Shown: positions 1 to 11,919 of the stretch, piece by piece
Position numbering within the stretch: position 1 is the stretch's first letter
Layout: the number at the start of each line of letters is the position of its first letter
NCBI GenBank assembly: GCA_963978895.1
Contig: OZ022238.1
Location: 50,809,543-50,873,542 of the forward strand
DNA: 64,000 nucleotides
Direction of reading: 5' to 3'
Origin: Erpobdella octoculata
Taxonomy: Eukaryota; Annelida; Clitellata; Hirudinida; Erpobdellidae
The notes under the pieces: model-generated
Told to the model about the DNA's origin: nothing
The model's database searches: none
The model's input: only the letters and a program-made list of their open reading frames with translations
Program-made: the position numbers and the translations under genes

Positions 1-282
1 AAACTGAAGACACATCTTTTTAAAAGTCATTTTAGTTAAAAACTTTTTCATAATAATAATAATAAAAATTATTATTGTTATTTTAGGCTTTCAAAAATTT
101 AGATTGTTTCTTACACATTTCCTTAACTAAATAAAATTGTATTTATAACAAAGTTGTTAAAATTGTTTTTGTTCTGAGCAAACGTGTCAAAATGTGTTTA
201 TTTGTAAAATGGAAAAACTTTAAATTCACTTGACGTCAACAATTGATTGACATGCCTCATATTGTTAAAGGTCACAGTAAAG

Positions 283-477
283 CAGTGGCGCCATCAGCTA
301 TTTCAGAGGCAAAAGTGAATAAGGTTTTTGAATAATCTTTTGGGAAATGTACCTACGACTAGCTCCCACCCCCCCGGTCATCAACTACCTTTCGGGAAAA
401 ATTTAACAGATAGGATTTTCTGGGAGCATATTCCTTAGACTTTGCCCCGTGCGCAAAAAACCCTAGCTACGCCACTG
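283..477. mobile_element. hAT-like MITE, 195 bp
   Basis: The element starts CAGTGGCG and ends with the inverted form CGCCACTG, with an imperfect inverted match continuing inward. It is flanked on both sides by the identical 8-bp duplication CAGTAAAG (275-282 and 478-485). An 8-bp target duplication with CAGnGGCG termini is typical of hAT-superfamily elements. It has no coding capacity. A related sequence near 18340 carries a single uninterrupted copy of the target, as expected for an empty site. Confidence 0.8.
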
Positions 478-479
478 CA

Positions 480-740
480 GTAAAGTGGTGGAATTCATTT
501 TCAAACTTTATTTTCGTAAAGCTGAATACTTGTAGTTGAAATGTATCATTTCATTCGCGTTGAATCTGTTTGAAAAAAAAATCTATTTGCTTTTAATTTC
601 TATTGTGTTTAAGCCATACTTTACCGTTAGAAGAAAACCTGAATAGTTGATTGTTTTGCTAGCAGCTAGCCTGTAGATGTGCGTTTTTGTGACGGTGGGA
701 AGCTTATGCAGTCAGTTTAAAATCGTATAATAAATTTTTT
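480..740. repeat. Dispersed repeat, copy 1
   Basis: This segment is visibly related to 18344-18610. Shared blocks are AGTAAAGTGGTG at the left, CATACGTTACCGTT-like sequence in the middle, and GTTTTTGTGACGGTGGGAA on the right. No open reading frame of note. The family is not recognised. From 741 to 1354 I see only AT-rich sequence with no gene. Confidence 0.6.
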
Positions 741-1360
741 CAGCTAAAAAAACTAGTAGTTGTTCTAAAACTTCGGTGTTTAAATATTTACCAAAAATAT
801 CGAGAAAGAAAATTTTTGAGCCATTAATTGAGAAAACACCTGTTTTTAGAAATTTAAAATCAAATTTTCTGCGCTTGTTTTATAGATTCGGAGATCGTTG
901 AAATTGTTTATGTGAAAATCAATTCAAAAATGTTTCAGAAAAATTCAGAAGCTCTACCACCGAAAACGGCTTACTAGATTGAAACGTGATCAAATACGGT
1001 GTTGATCATCTTACATAGGCCATTAGGAAATTATCCTTTCATTTAGCATTATGTGTTAGATATTTGTACAGCTGGGCAGTCCCTTGAGTGGCCAGCCTAG
1101 GCTGGGCCTTGAATTTTGGCCAATGAAATGGGCAGAGCCGGTTCGGGCAGAATTGCTGAATGAGCTACAGAAGGCTAAACAATCTTGCAATGTTAACGAT
1201 CAAAAAAGAGACAACAAAAAGTAATTTTAAAAATGTGATTTCCGAGTTTTTAGCGTCAAAGCTAGAGATATTTTAAAAGAAAAGTTTTTGCAAGTTTCTT
1301 CTAAGTTTGTTTAAGATACTTGATCGATATTTGTGTAGTTAGATAATCAATCATCCATGC

Positions 1361-1690
1361 TAGCTACGCCACTGCAACCACTTTAATGTTGTCAGAAAAT
1401 TACTGAGTAATTGATCTGCTAAAACTAGGTTGACGGTTGGAATGTTGGCAGCAACACCCACAATGCTAAGTACGCTTCCAACAATTCCGACTGTAGAAAA
1501 ACCAATCGTGGTTCCAGTAACGTTTCTATTTTTTGAATGTAACTCTGAAGCCGTGTTGAATAGACGTTTCACTAATTCAGTTCTAATGATGTAAAATAGA
1601 TCTGCTCCAATATGAAATGCTCTCCTTAAGACTTCTTGATCAAGTGGTGGTGTTTCAATATATCAAAAATATTGTCCATTTTATAACTTG
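1361..1690 (-). pseudogene. Truncated ApoL-like exon E4 relic
   Basis: On the minus strand this reads as a shortened copy of the E4 exon of neighbouring gene 1. It contains pieces matching the MSNYK-type segment, the PLDQEVL segment, the VKRLFNTASELHSKN segment, the start of the hydrophobic hairpin and the LADQLLSNFLTTLKWLQ segment. About 40 residues between the PLDQEVL block and the upstream block are missing, with a frame break, and the second half of the hairpin (roughly 43 residues) is deleted in frame. It stops abruptly at 1375, where sequence like the end of the hAT-like MITE (TAGCTACGCCACTG, 1361-1374) begins. It is a decayed duplicate lying just downstream of gene 1. Confidence 0.75.
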
Positions 1691-1740
1691 ACATTTTAAA
1701 TTTAATAAAATGCATTGTCATAAAGAATAATCTTATATTT

Positions 1741-1850
1741 TAAATTCCACTTCGATTGGATAACGGGAAGTTAGTTACTTTTCACTTTCAAGGTTTGCAA
1801 GCATTTCAGCAGGCAATCAAGCAGGACCGGAGATGAAGTTAATCTAAGAA
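1741..1850 (-). pseudogene. Fossil hydrophobic C-terminal tail in gene 1 3' region
   Basis: Read on the minus strand, this resembles the end of gene 3: a hydrophobic LPAVLLVCFLV-like stretch, then the downstream GATTGGATAACGGGA motif that also follows the gene 3 stop codon (about 13374). It lies about 390 bp past the conserved GYKLEMQA codons of gene 1, the same spacing as in gene 3. It is therefore probably the ancestral tail of gene 1, stranded after that gene acquired an earlier stop. Confidence 0.5.
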
Positions 1851-2127
1851 ATTAAAAAACATACATCATAGACTCTAAAAAATTGGTAATTAGGTTTGTT
1901 TCTCGATCATTTTAGTGTTATCCAATTCAGTCAAATACAAAGTTACAATGATAATTGGCATAACAATGAAAATATAATGCCAACGTTTTGTAATGAAAAC
2001 AAATAACCATTTGTGTTTGAAGAATTGTATAATAGTTAATTCAAATGAATTATAGAACCAATGTTTTTTTTTAAATAAAACAGTTTGTAGTGTATTTTAA
2101 AACAATTGGTTATTTAAAAACATAAAG

Positions 2128-5100
2128 TTACTCCGTGTTATTCATTGCTTCCAGAAGCTGAAGCGCCTGCATTTCTAACTTGTATCCAAGCTCGCAACGA
2201 GCTCCTCTTGCTAAACTTACGGAACTAGTTATGAGTGAAGCTAAAGAAATAAGCAGTCCTGGAGCAGCTTCAGCGGCGCGTAATCCAACCGGTAAAATTT
2301 TTAAAAGTTCCAACTCAAGTTTTGTAACACGAACACCTGTGCGTATTCCAGCTACAGCAACTCCAGTAAATGCAATGGCAACGTTTTTAGTTTGAACATC
2401 GGCATTGTCAGAGGAATGTGCTAAATATTCACGAACTTTAGTGCTGACGATATTATCATCATTGGTACGTTCGTGTAATTCGTTTCTTAATTGCAGCCAC
2501 TTTAATGTTGTCAGAAAATTACTGAGTAATTGGTCTGCTAGTACTAGGTTGACGGTGTCATTTAGAAACTTTGATGTTAGATGAGAATCGACAATGCTTG
2601 TTATTATTCCTGTGGCTCCACCTGCACAGCATAATGCTGTTCCTGTGGCTGCCAAAGGAAGCGAAGCTCCAGCCGTTGGAATGGCAGCAGCAACGCCCAG
2701 AATGCTAAGTAAGCTTCCAACAATTCCGACAGCAGAAGAACCAATCGTGGTTCCAGTAACGTTTTTATTTTTTGAATGTAATTCAGAAGCCGTGTTGAAT
2801 AGACGTTTCACTAATTCAGTTCTAACGATGTAAAAATGTTCTGCTCCAATATGAAATGATCTGTTTAAAACTTCTTGATCAAGTGGTGAATCAATATCAG
2901 GTATCAAAGGTTTTTCTAAGTCAAAACCAATTTGTTTGCACATTTCTAATTCTTTAATCAATTCAGAAGCAAGTTTGTCAACTTTACAAACAAAAAACTT
3001 GTCCGGCTTACAATTAGACATTTTAAATATTAGACAATCTTCAGTGCAGCCAGCTATTTCTATAAACTGACTTAGTATTCTAACAACCACCAATAAGTCA
3101 AATCTTTTCAAAGCAAAGTAAATGTTTTTGAAAATAAAATTGTCATTTTCGTTATAATCAGTTTCATCCAAAAAATACTGGTCAATCAAATCCATCAAAA
3201 GATTTTCCAGTCTTTTTGTTTCCGTCTGAGTTTTTGCCCAAAATAATTTCAACTCTCTTAATTCTCCAACAATTCTTCTTATTATCGTTACATATCCAGA
3301 ACGATCATCTAATAAAAAACCCGCAACAACCAACTCAGTGTTATCTATCTTCAACGGGTTCAATAGAGTAGAATTCAGTTCGTATTTTTCTAAAAGTTTT
3401 GAATTATGCTGGTCGTGAAATGGTACGCCATGGGGTGTAATTCTATTTGCAAATTTATTCATTAATGAAGATAAACGTGTCAAGATTTTTGTCAGACAAC
3501 TTTGAGTTGAACGGTGCAGTTCTTTTGCCAATGCTTTAACATCTTTAATTCTAGAATTCACTTCACTGCCGGTAAAAAATGGTCTTTGAAAAATGTTATT
3601 ATTAAAATTATATTAGAAAAATATTTAAATAATAAGTTTAGAAACTACGTAAACTAAAACGTAATTTTCTTAAAATTATACTTTGTGTAGTTTTAATTAC
3701 TTAAAGACTAAACTGGAACTTTTCTTGGTTTCGAAAGTAGTCAAATCTTTATGTCAAGTTTTCCAGGATGATACAGTGGTTATATGACTCGTATATATTA
3801 CTGTATGGATTATGGCATTTCAGGAGATTTTAACGAAACTTGAGATAACTCTTATATACAGGGGCGTCATTTTATAAGTTCCATGAGAGGGACAAAACAT
3901 TTATAAGACCACGGGAAAGGGGTAAAGTTTAATAAACACCCAAACCTTACAGTTTTTTAATCTACATCCATTTATGTTTAACGTTTCCTTTCAAAATTAG
4001 CTGATAACCGGAGAAAGGGTTAGTTGCATGTAATTTTTTTTAACATTTCCAAACGCCAATATACAAGTTTTCTTTTTATAATAACTGATGACCTGGGAAG
4101 GAAAGCCCGAAGTACTTTTTTTCAAAATTTTTCTAAAACCATATACATTTGTGTCTCAAAAAATAGCTTATGACCGGGAGTGGGAATATTTGAGAATGCT
4201 TTTTTCAAACAATTTCCATAACCTATAAACTTTTGCCTTATTTTTATTTAAAAATAGTTTTGATAGAAACTCTTTGTCCACTGCTCCCCAAATAACGCCC
4301 CTGCTTGTGTACAACTAAAAATTAAATAAAAACTAATAAAAATCATAAGGTTTTTCCAGGGAGTTATCAAGCAACGTTCATCTTTGTAAATACAATTTTT
4401 AATTGGTCGCGAAACAACCAAACAATCTATAACAAACAGTGTGTGCAATTTAGCACAATAAACTATGCACTTCACAAAACTCAACATGTTCAATTTATTC
4501 AGGCATCATAACTTTGAGTAATCTAATAAAAATCTGCTTTGAATTGATGTACAGCAGTCGTTCCCAAGTGTCAGCGATACAGTCTACATAGGCAAGTTTC
4601 TTTTCTGACAAATAAAGAAAAACTTCACCACAGAGACATTTTATAAAACATCTGGGAACGTTACGAGTGGGACTTCTTAAACGTTGATGGGTTTGATTTA
4701 ATTGATTTTGATTTAAGATTAAGGTCTACTGTTTTCAAACGATAGGGTTCGGGTTTTAATTTTAAAAAATTAGGGGTTCTGGTCGGGTTTAAGTATTACC
4801 TATTCTGTCACTATAGAATTACGCCTGACAGTGATTCTCGTGACAAGATTCCTTAATGTATTGTAACATCTGTATTATAAAAGTGTTAGTATAATACGTA
4901 TATTTTGCCGTTTTACAATTGTTTTGACCAGAACCTTGTTTATTATTTTTGCTAGTTTAAGATTAAACCAGAATTCTTATGTACTCATGAGTTAGGCACA
5001 GCATAAACTGGACAATTTTTTAGATAATAGAAAAATTAATTAAAACAGGGTAAAATAAAATGGGTTACCAAGTTTTTTTAGCATAATACTCCTTGTAACG

Positions 5101-6073
5101 GTCTTGAAAACAGAATTTAGCAAAAACATTTTTTGTTTTCTCCTCATGGAATAGGATTACCTTCAACGTTGTACCGTGATCACATGGCATTAAATTCATT
5201 TTTTTCGTTGCCTTTTCAGCTATTTCATAACAGTATCTTCTATAAACAAAATGTAATTTCCAAATGTTGTTTGCGCCAGAAATTGCAAACTTTAAAACGA
5301 CGTTTGACTCCGCTTCTTTCTATAAATTAAAATCGAACTTCATAAAAAAAAAATTAAGTTATTTTTCAGAATAAATACATCTAACATTTTTATAAATTTT
5401 CCATTTGTCCAAAATAATTTTAGTCGAAATTTCTTCAGACAAATCATCATTTTTTGATTTAATTTCTTCAAAAATCCGTAAATCTACGTTGCTTATGCTG
5501 TCTTCTAAATTATTTTTAACTATAACTTTTATTCCTTTTATTAATGGAGCTTCTTTTATAATTGGAAACGTTATAATTTCTTTGTTTATCTTAAAACAAT
5601 GTAATTTTATAAAACTAATTGCAGCCACAAACAAATAACACTTCAATTACCTCAAACGTAGCAAGAATATTTGATATGAGACTGGTATCAAAGTTGATAG
5701 TTATATTTAACTGTTTTCCATTACATGCTGGAGACAAATAAAATGCACAATCCGGATGACCGAGCTTATACTTTTCTTCTATATAAGTAAAATACAACTG
5801 CCAATAACCAAAATTTTCTCCAAAGTAAATTGTCTCAGCAGAAGCTTCGTGGGACGAGTTTTTTTCAATGTTGCTGATACTGACAGTTCTGGTCCAGGAA
5901 ACATTTTCTAACCTTTCAACATCAACCGTTTTATATTTACAGTAGAGATATTTTGTACTTTCGGCGTAAACGATCGACACGTCTTTTATTAAACTGTCCA
6001 GCTGATTTGTAACGTAAATTTGTTTCAAATTATAGAGGTGCAAATTTGTTTTATGTGTTTCGGGTCCCCCCAT
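2128..6073 (-). CDS. Gene 1: tandem beta-type domains plus ApoL-like protein
   Basis: Four exons on the minus strand: E1 6073-5651, E2 5589-5386, E3 5319-5069, E4 3565-2128 (stop included), about 771 residues. E1 carries VYAEST, VERLENVSWTRT and YFGENFGYWQLYFTY. E2 and E3 repeat this plan more loosely, with WKLHFVY and DHGTT in E3. E4 is helical, with a hydrophobic Gly/Ala hairpin around residues 564-621 containing IPTAGAS and GGATGIITSIVDS, and ends in an amphipathic GYKLEMQALQL segment. Hairpin and C-terminal segment occur in the order seen in the apolipoprotein L family; the N-terminal domain I do not recognise. E3 has no internal start and is easily missed. No signal peptide is visible, so a cytosolic protein is likely. 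Intron 1 is 61 bp; intron 3 is 1503 bp and holds a MITE. Membrane insertion or pore formation is inferred from the family. Confidence 0.8.
3859..4303. mobile_element. hAT-like MITE in intron 3 of gene 1, 445 bp
   Basis: The termini CAGGGGCGTCATTT and AAATAACGCCCCTG are inverted copies with one mismatch. The flanking 8-mers CTTATATA (3851-3858) and CTTGTGTA (4304-4311) match at 6 of 8 positions, which fits a decayed 8-bp target duplication. There is no transposase reading frame. Confidence 0.65.
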
Positions 6074-6215
6074 ATCTTCATTAGAATAAAACCTGATCAG
6101 AAGCCAACGTTAAGAGTTATTTAAAACGTTCAGTCGCACATACAATTTACAGCTGTATAGCTAATTCATTCCATTGAATATTTATTCAGTATCAACTGCT
6201 TAAAAAGTTTTTTTT

Positions 6216-6325
6216 AAATTAGCTATAGCGTAGCGTTACAATTGTGCTACTTGTTCGTAGATAAAAGTGCACTAAAATTAGTCAAAACATTTCATGCTTC
6301 AGTTAATCTACGACATTATCAAGAT
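6216..6325 (-). promoter_or_regulatory. Conserved upstream block of gene 1
   Basis: About 145-250 bp upstream of the gene 1 start. It contains ATTAGCTATAGCGTAGCG, ACAATTGTGCTAC and CATGCTTCAGTTAATCTACGA, each with counterparts in the same order upstream of gene 2 (11661-11775) and gene 3 (17573-17650). A shared GGTTTTATTC motif lies just before the start codons. These are probably promoter elements copied along with the genes. I see no clear TATA box. Confidence 0.5.
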
Positions 6326-7628
6326 GTGGTTTATTACCACGAGTTAATTAAAAATAATAATATTGCTATTAAAAAATTAAGAAACATAAAAACGTAAAAC
6401 AGCTATTTTATGGCCAACTAGCTGGATAACCGGTTATCTATTTTCAGTTTTTTTCTTTCTCACGCGCATAAGGCAGCTTATTAGACGTTGAATAAATTCA
6501 AAAAATAGTAGAGAATTCGGGGTTCTTGCATTAGGTTTGTGCCAAAACTGTAAGCGTTATTGTCTTTTTTCAGTCAAATTTAAGTATTTCTCCCAATACC
6601 GGTTTTTTCCACTTTTCCATCCTAGATTTTATTCAGTTTCTTTATCAAATCAAAACTCATTCCTTTTCTTGTTTTCAATGTTGCTTACTTACAACTCGTG
6701 ACGGGTTAAACAGCATTGTAAACGTTGACAAAATTATGCTCTCTAGCTATTTGTAACGCCTGTTTTTTGAAGTTATTAAAAGGACAATATTTTCTGAATT
6801 ATCTTTGGCATTATATCTCTTTTAACCATATTAAAAAAAAACACTGGTTTGAGCAGAAACATTAAAGTTACTGTCACCTTTGGAAGTTCGGATAATGCCG
6901 AAATATCTCTATTAAACAGCAGCCTTTAGTTTACTGAGAGCTACTAAATAACAATATACATTATGGGTTAAAGCATTAGGATTAAATTAAAAGAGCGTTA
7001 TAGTTAAATGTTTTTAGGAAAGATACCAAGATATGACTGTTTGTTAAATTAAATATATTTCAGATGAAAGTACTGGATCATCATCATGATAAAAAAAATC
7101 TAGGTCTCTAGCAGGAGCTTTTTTACTGCTTTTGAATATAAATAGAAAATACTCTGGGTGAATGAAAAAGGTTTATGCTACCTTTTGCCTATAATATCTA
7201 ACTTATTTACCTAAATTTATTTAAATAAAATCTAGTAATCTTAAAACTTAATCTCAAAACGTTTATTTTAGTTATAGATATAGGACTAAACTTCAAAGTA
7301 ATGTTTAATATGAAAATATAAAAAAAAAAAACTTTTTTCATGTGATACCAATTGATGTGAAAGGTAACTAAGGGATTTAATAGATGGTATCGGTAAAATT
7401 GTAGAATATATAAACTAATTCACTGAAACATAAATCTGTGCTACGTAGGTTCTATTCGAAGTGCAGTAGGTTAATTAAAACAATAGAAATACACTATATT
7501 AACTATAGGCTACCATTTAAACTAATGTTTAGCCAAACTAAGTGGTGCACAGAAATAGGCAAAGATTAAAGATATTAAAACAATTATTTTTAAATAGTTT
7601 ATTGTTTTTTACATCATTAGTTTTCATA
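6326..7628. other. Intergenic, no gene seen
   Basis: AT-rich sequence between gene 1 and the repeats at 7.6 kb. No reading frame, RNA gene or clear repeat could be supported here. Confidence 0.5.
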
Positions 7629-8005
7629 ATAGTTTATAGTCATTTACACCAGATGTCTCAAAACTGACTTTTACATCAAGTGTTTTAAAATGTTAATAGC
7701 TGTATGTCAGAAGTACCAAAGTATTTCTTTTCGCAGATCATAATTTGATCTTTTTATCTTCCCTTCTCCTTTTTCTTGGCTTTGCACTGACAAGCTCAAG
7801 CAAGGCGAAGTTATAAAAAAAAATTTCTATAAAAGTTTATAGTACTTTACACCAGGTGTTTCAAGACTCTAATGGCTGTATGTAGGAAGCACTTAAGTAC
7901 TTCCTGTCGTGGATCAGAATTTGATCTTTTTTATTTTTCCCTCCTCCTTTTTCCAGGCTTGGAACTGGCTCGCAATTAGCAAGGCGAAGTTGAGTTGTAA
8001 AAAAA
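7629..8005. repeat. Tandem pair of a roughly 190-bp repeat
   Basis: Two diverged direct copies, about 7629-7822 and 7833-8005. Each runs from a TTTATAGT...TTTACACCAG block through AATTTGATCTTTTTAT and CTTTTTC to CAAGGCGAAGTT. A third copy lies inverted at about 27485-27660 (TTGATCC, GTGCTTCCTACATA, AACACCTGGT). Probably part of a transposable element of unrecognised family. Confidence 0.6.
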
Positions 8006-8029
8006 AAAAAACATTTCTTAGCCTTTATA

Positions 8030-8520
8030 AAGTACTAGCGGGGTACCCGGCGTTGCCCGGGGTTTTTAGAGGTTTTTCTATTGTTCTTCTTTTTCGCTCG
8101 TGTTTCCTTCACCGATTGCTTTAGCGCTTCCGGTCACTTTCCCGTTCCCGCTTGTCTCCCGTTCCCGGTCCGTTCCCGCAACCAGTCGTTTTTCCGTAAT
8201 AAACATAACCTACCTAAAAACAGCTACTAACGTTAAACTTATTCAATAATAAATAAAGAAAAATACAAGTTTTTTAACACAAACTTTGATTTCAAATACA
8301 TTCGATGTGTGTCCTGTGTGTATGTATACAAAAGATGTTCAAATTATTTTTTTTGAATTGAATCAGGTATTGTTATCCAATATAAAAATATGCTGAAAGT
8401 TTCAGCTTCCTAGCTAGTCAAAAAACTGGTTAAATTTCACTTGCAAGATTTGCGTACAGAGAAAGCCACAAACACACACAAACAGAAATTGTAACCTTAA
8501 TAAAAGTTTGTAAAAACAAC
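8030..8520. mobile_element. Remnant of a GTACCCGGCGTTGCCCGGG-type element
   Basis: It begins with the low-copy-GC motif CTAGCGGGGTACCCGGCGTT, followed by GGTTTTTAGAGGTTTTTC and a CCCGTTCCC-rich tract. An inverted relative occurs at 48480-48665. The following part (8240-8500), with GAAAGTTTCAGCTTCCTAGC and AGAGAAAGCCACAAACAC, has an inverted relative at 32400-32690. Motifs of this type are common at the ends of non-LTR retrotransposons or their non-autonomous derivatives in invertebrates; the exact family is not assigned. Confidence 0.55.
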
Positions 8521-8672
8521 ACTTTTCTGAATTTGAAAACAAAATAAAAACAATGAGATATTGCAGTGTTTCAAGCAAAATTGAAAAATACATGGCAATG
8601 TGTTTTTAATAATATTATCATGTTATTATGAAAAGGTGAAATTAATTAATCACTCTTAAGAAGGTATTTTCA

Positions 8673-11496
8673 TCAAGTTTCTGTTTGTAATTTCATTTCT
8701 TCCAATGCCTCTTGTAGTTGAATTGCTTGCATTTCTAACTTGTATCCAAGTTCGCAGCGTGCACCTCTGGCTAAACTTACGGAACTAGTTATAAGTGAAG
8801 TTAGATCAAACAGCAGTCCTGGAGCAGCTGCACCTGCGCGTATTCCCGCTGCTGCAACTCTAGTAAATGCAAATGCCAATTTTGTAGCTCGAACACTAAC
8901 GTTAGCAAAAGAATGAGCTAATTTATCTCTGACTTTAGTGCTGAGAAGAGATGTTTGTTCAGTTTTATCATCTTTTGTAACTCCATGTGTTTCATTTCTT
9001 GATTGCAACCATTCCAATGTTGTCAGAAAATTTGCGAGTGATTGATCTGTAAGCACAAGATCCACTGTGTCATTCAGAAACTTTGACGTTAGAGCTGAAT
9101 CGACAATGCCTGTAATCACTCCTGTGGCTCCACCTGCAACACCCATTGCTATTCCTGTAGCTGTTAAAGCAAGCGATGCTCCAGCCGTTGGAAGGGCAGC
9201 AGCCACACCCACAATGGTTAACACACCTCCAATAATTCCGACGGCAGAAGAACCAATCATGGTTCCACTGACATTTCTGTTTTTTGAATGTAATTCAGAA
9301 GCCGTGTTGAATAAGCGCTTAACTAATTCAGATCTAACGATGTAAAATAGCTCAGCTCCAATACGAAATGATCTGTTCAAAGCTTCTTGATCAAATGGCG
9401 TTCTACAATCAGTTATCCTAATTGTTCCTAAATCAAAACCAATTTTCTTGCACATGTCTAATTCTTTAATCAATTCAGAAGCAAGTGAAGCCCCTTTACA
9501 AATAAAAAATCTGTTCAACTTATTATTTGACATTTTGAATAATAGACCATCTTCAGTGCACCCAGCTATTTCTATAACCTGACTTAGCAGTCTAACAACT
9601 ACCAATAAGTCGAATTTTTTTAAAGCAAAATAGATGTATTTAAGATGAGAATTGTTATTTTGTTTTTCATCCAAAAAATGTTGGTCGATCAAATCCATCA
9701 GAAGATTTTCAAGTTGGTTTGTTTCTGATCGAATATCATTCCACGATGATTTCAATTTTCTTAAATCTCTGACAATTTTTTCTAATGTTGTTCTAATTTC
9801 AAAATCTTTCGATATAAAATGATCAACAACTAGTTCCAAATTTTCAATTTTAAACGAATTGTATTCAGTTTCTTTTAATTCGTAATTCTCTAAAAGTTGT
9901 GAACTGTGCTCATCATAGAAAAGCAAGTCATATCCCTGTTTAACAAATATGTTTGCTAAATTATTGACTGACGATGATAAACTTGTCAGGACGTTAGTCA
10001 AACAGCTTTCAGTTAAAAGATCCAGGTTTTTTGCTATTTTTCTAACATCTTCACATCTATGAGTCACCAGGCTGCCAATCAAAAAATTTTAAAACTAATG
10101 TCTTTATAGCACAGTTTTTCAAAAATAGTATAAAGCCTAAACAATATAAATTTAATTATTGTTAACTTTAAAAGTTTACTTTAATTTTCAAAATTTGTAT
10201 GAACACACTAAGCAGCAGTTTTTTTCGGTTATTGTAATAAACGAACCTATATGTGAAATTCTAAATACTGCCTAAGAAAAACCGTTCAAATTTGTTGCAA
10301 CTTTTTTTATTATAAATCTAATTTATTATTCAATAAAATTAGATAAAACGTAAATGTTAGCTGTTTGGGTAAATATTGGAATAAATTCAGTTGAATTTAG
10401 AAAGCAGCAAAATCAAGCTGGTGTAGATGTAGTTTAAAGTAATGCAGGACCTTATTTGAAAACAAATATTACCTTGTCTGCATAACTTGATATTTCTTTT
10501 CACGATCCGCAAAACAAAATTTAGCCCAAACTAGTTTTGTTTTTACATCGTGGGATAATATTATCTTCAATGTCGTACCGTGGTCACTTGACTTTAAATT
10601 CATTTTTCCTGTTGTTTCTTTATCTAATTCATAACAATATCTTCTAAAAAGAAAATGCAATTTCCAGACGTTGTTTGCTCCACAGTTTGCAAAGTTTATC
10701 ATTTCTTTCGATTTTGCATTATCTATTTGACAAACCAAAATAATTGCATACTTGATAAAATGAAACTCGGTTTCAAATTAATCTGTTACTAACCGTTTTC
10801 TTTTATTTTCCATTTATTTAAAATAATTTTATTTGAGATTTCATCAACCATATCGTTATTTTTTTTAGGCTCGATTTTTTCAGAAAGTCTCAAATTTACG
10901 TTGCTGATGTCGTCTTCTAAGTTATTTATAACCGTAATGTTTATTCCTTTCAATAACGGAGCTTCTTGAATTACTGGGAATGTCTTTTTTTCGTCGCTTA
11001 TCTAAATATAAAAAACAACTTTCTATTAAACTCGATGTAGCCATTAAACAACTACTATAAAGAAATGAATTACCTCGAAACAGGCTTGAATATTAGAATT
11101 GCATCTGCTGTCGGATTTAATAGTAATTTCTAAGACTCTCTCGTTACATTTTGGCGACAAATAGAATTCACAATCCGGACCAGCAAGTTTATGCGGTTTT
11201 CCATTATAGGTAAAATATAACTGCCAATAGCCATAGTTTTCTCCAAAGTAAATATCTACAGCGGGAACGTTCTGTATTGAATCTGATTTAATGTTCCGGA
11301 TTTTGACAGTTCTGGTCCAGGATATATTCTCTAACCTTTCAACATCAACCTTTTTAAGCCAGAGAGCACGATATTTTGTACTTTCAGCGTAAACGATCGA
11401 CACATCTTCTATTAATTCATCCAGTAGGTTTGCTACAGAAATTTCTTTCAAGTTATGCAAGTGCAATTTTTTATTATTTTCTTCAGGTTCTTTCAT
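8673..11496 (-). CDS. Gene 2: tandem beta-type domains plus ApoL-like protein
   Basis: Exons on the minus strand: E1 11496-11074, E2 11001-10794, E3 10722-10473, E4 10071-8673, about 759 residues. E1 is 423 nt, as in gene 1, and carries [33 protein letters not shown] and PDCEFYLSPKC. E3 carries NNVWKLHF, CYEL and DHGTTLK. E4 keeps LLMDLIDQHFLDE, the FALKKFDLLVVVRLLSQ helix, the hairpin with ALPTAGASLALTATG and GGATGVITGIVDSALTSKFL, and a C-terminal RGARCELGYKLEMQAIQL segment followed by a short acidic tail. E2 ends one base later than in gene 1 (AACG|GTTAG) and E3 starts with AT, so intron 2 is phase 1 rather than phase 0; the frame is kept. All parts are intact, which makes this a good reference copy for the family. 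ApoL-like assignment is firm; function is inferred. Confidence 0.82.
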
Positions 11497-11660
11497 AACT
11501 CTTTTAGAATAAAACTTTATCAGAAGAAAATTTTTTAAAAGTTCTTTGAGACTTTAAAAATTTGAAGTTAATCAGCCGTACTTAAAATGTACAGCTCTGC
11601 TGGTGTTCTTTTTTTTCAAGAGGTGTTTTACTTCATTATCAGCTGTTCGAAATTGTCTTT

Positions 11661-11775
11661 CGATTTAGCTGTAGTGTGGCGCTTCAATTGTGTTACCTGC
11701 TCAGAGTGGACTGTTTAAGGCTAGCTTAGATTTGTTCACGCTTCGGTTAACCTACGAATACATCAGCATGCTACT
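11661..11775 (-). promoter_or_regulatory. Conserved upstream block of gene 2
   Basis: About 165-280 bp upstream of the gene 2 start. Contains CGATTTAGCTGTAGTGTGGC, GCTTCAATTGTGTTAC and TTCACGCTTCGGTTAACC, matched in order upstream of genes 1 and 3. A TGTACAGCTC motif lies nearer the gene (about 11588). Its conservation in non-coding DNA, against a background that has mostly diverged, suggests a promoter. Confidence 0.5.
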
Positions 11776-11919
11776 ATTCATTACTTTAAATTTATTAAAA
11801 CAATAACATATTATTTGAACTATTTTGAAACAGTAGCAGTTTTAAAACATAAAATAATAATAATCCATAGCTGATTCCGAAAATATAAGTTTTATCGTCA
11901 ATTACGAATATTTAAAAAC

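Noticed and set aside
2180..2833. Plus-strand open frames opposite the E4 exons (also 9067, 14139, 24461, 35933, 40783, 46071, 53202)
   Set aside because: They mirror the codons of the minus-strand genes, recur at the same place in each paralog, and have no independent signals.
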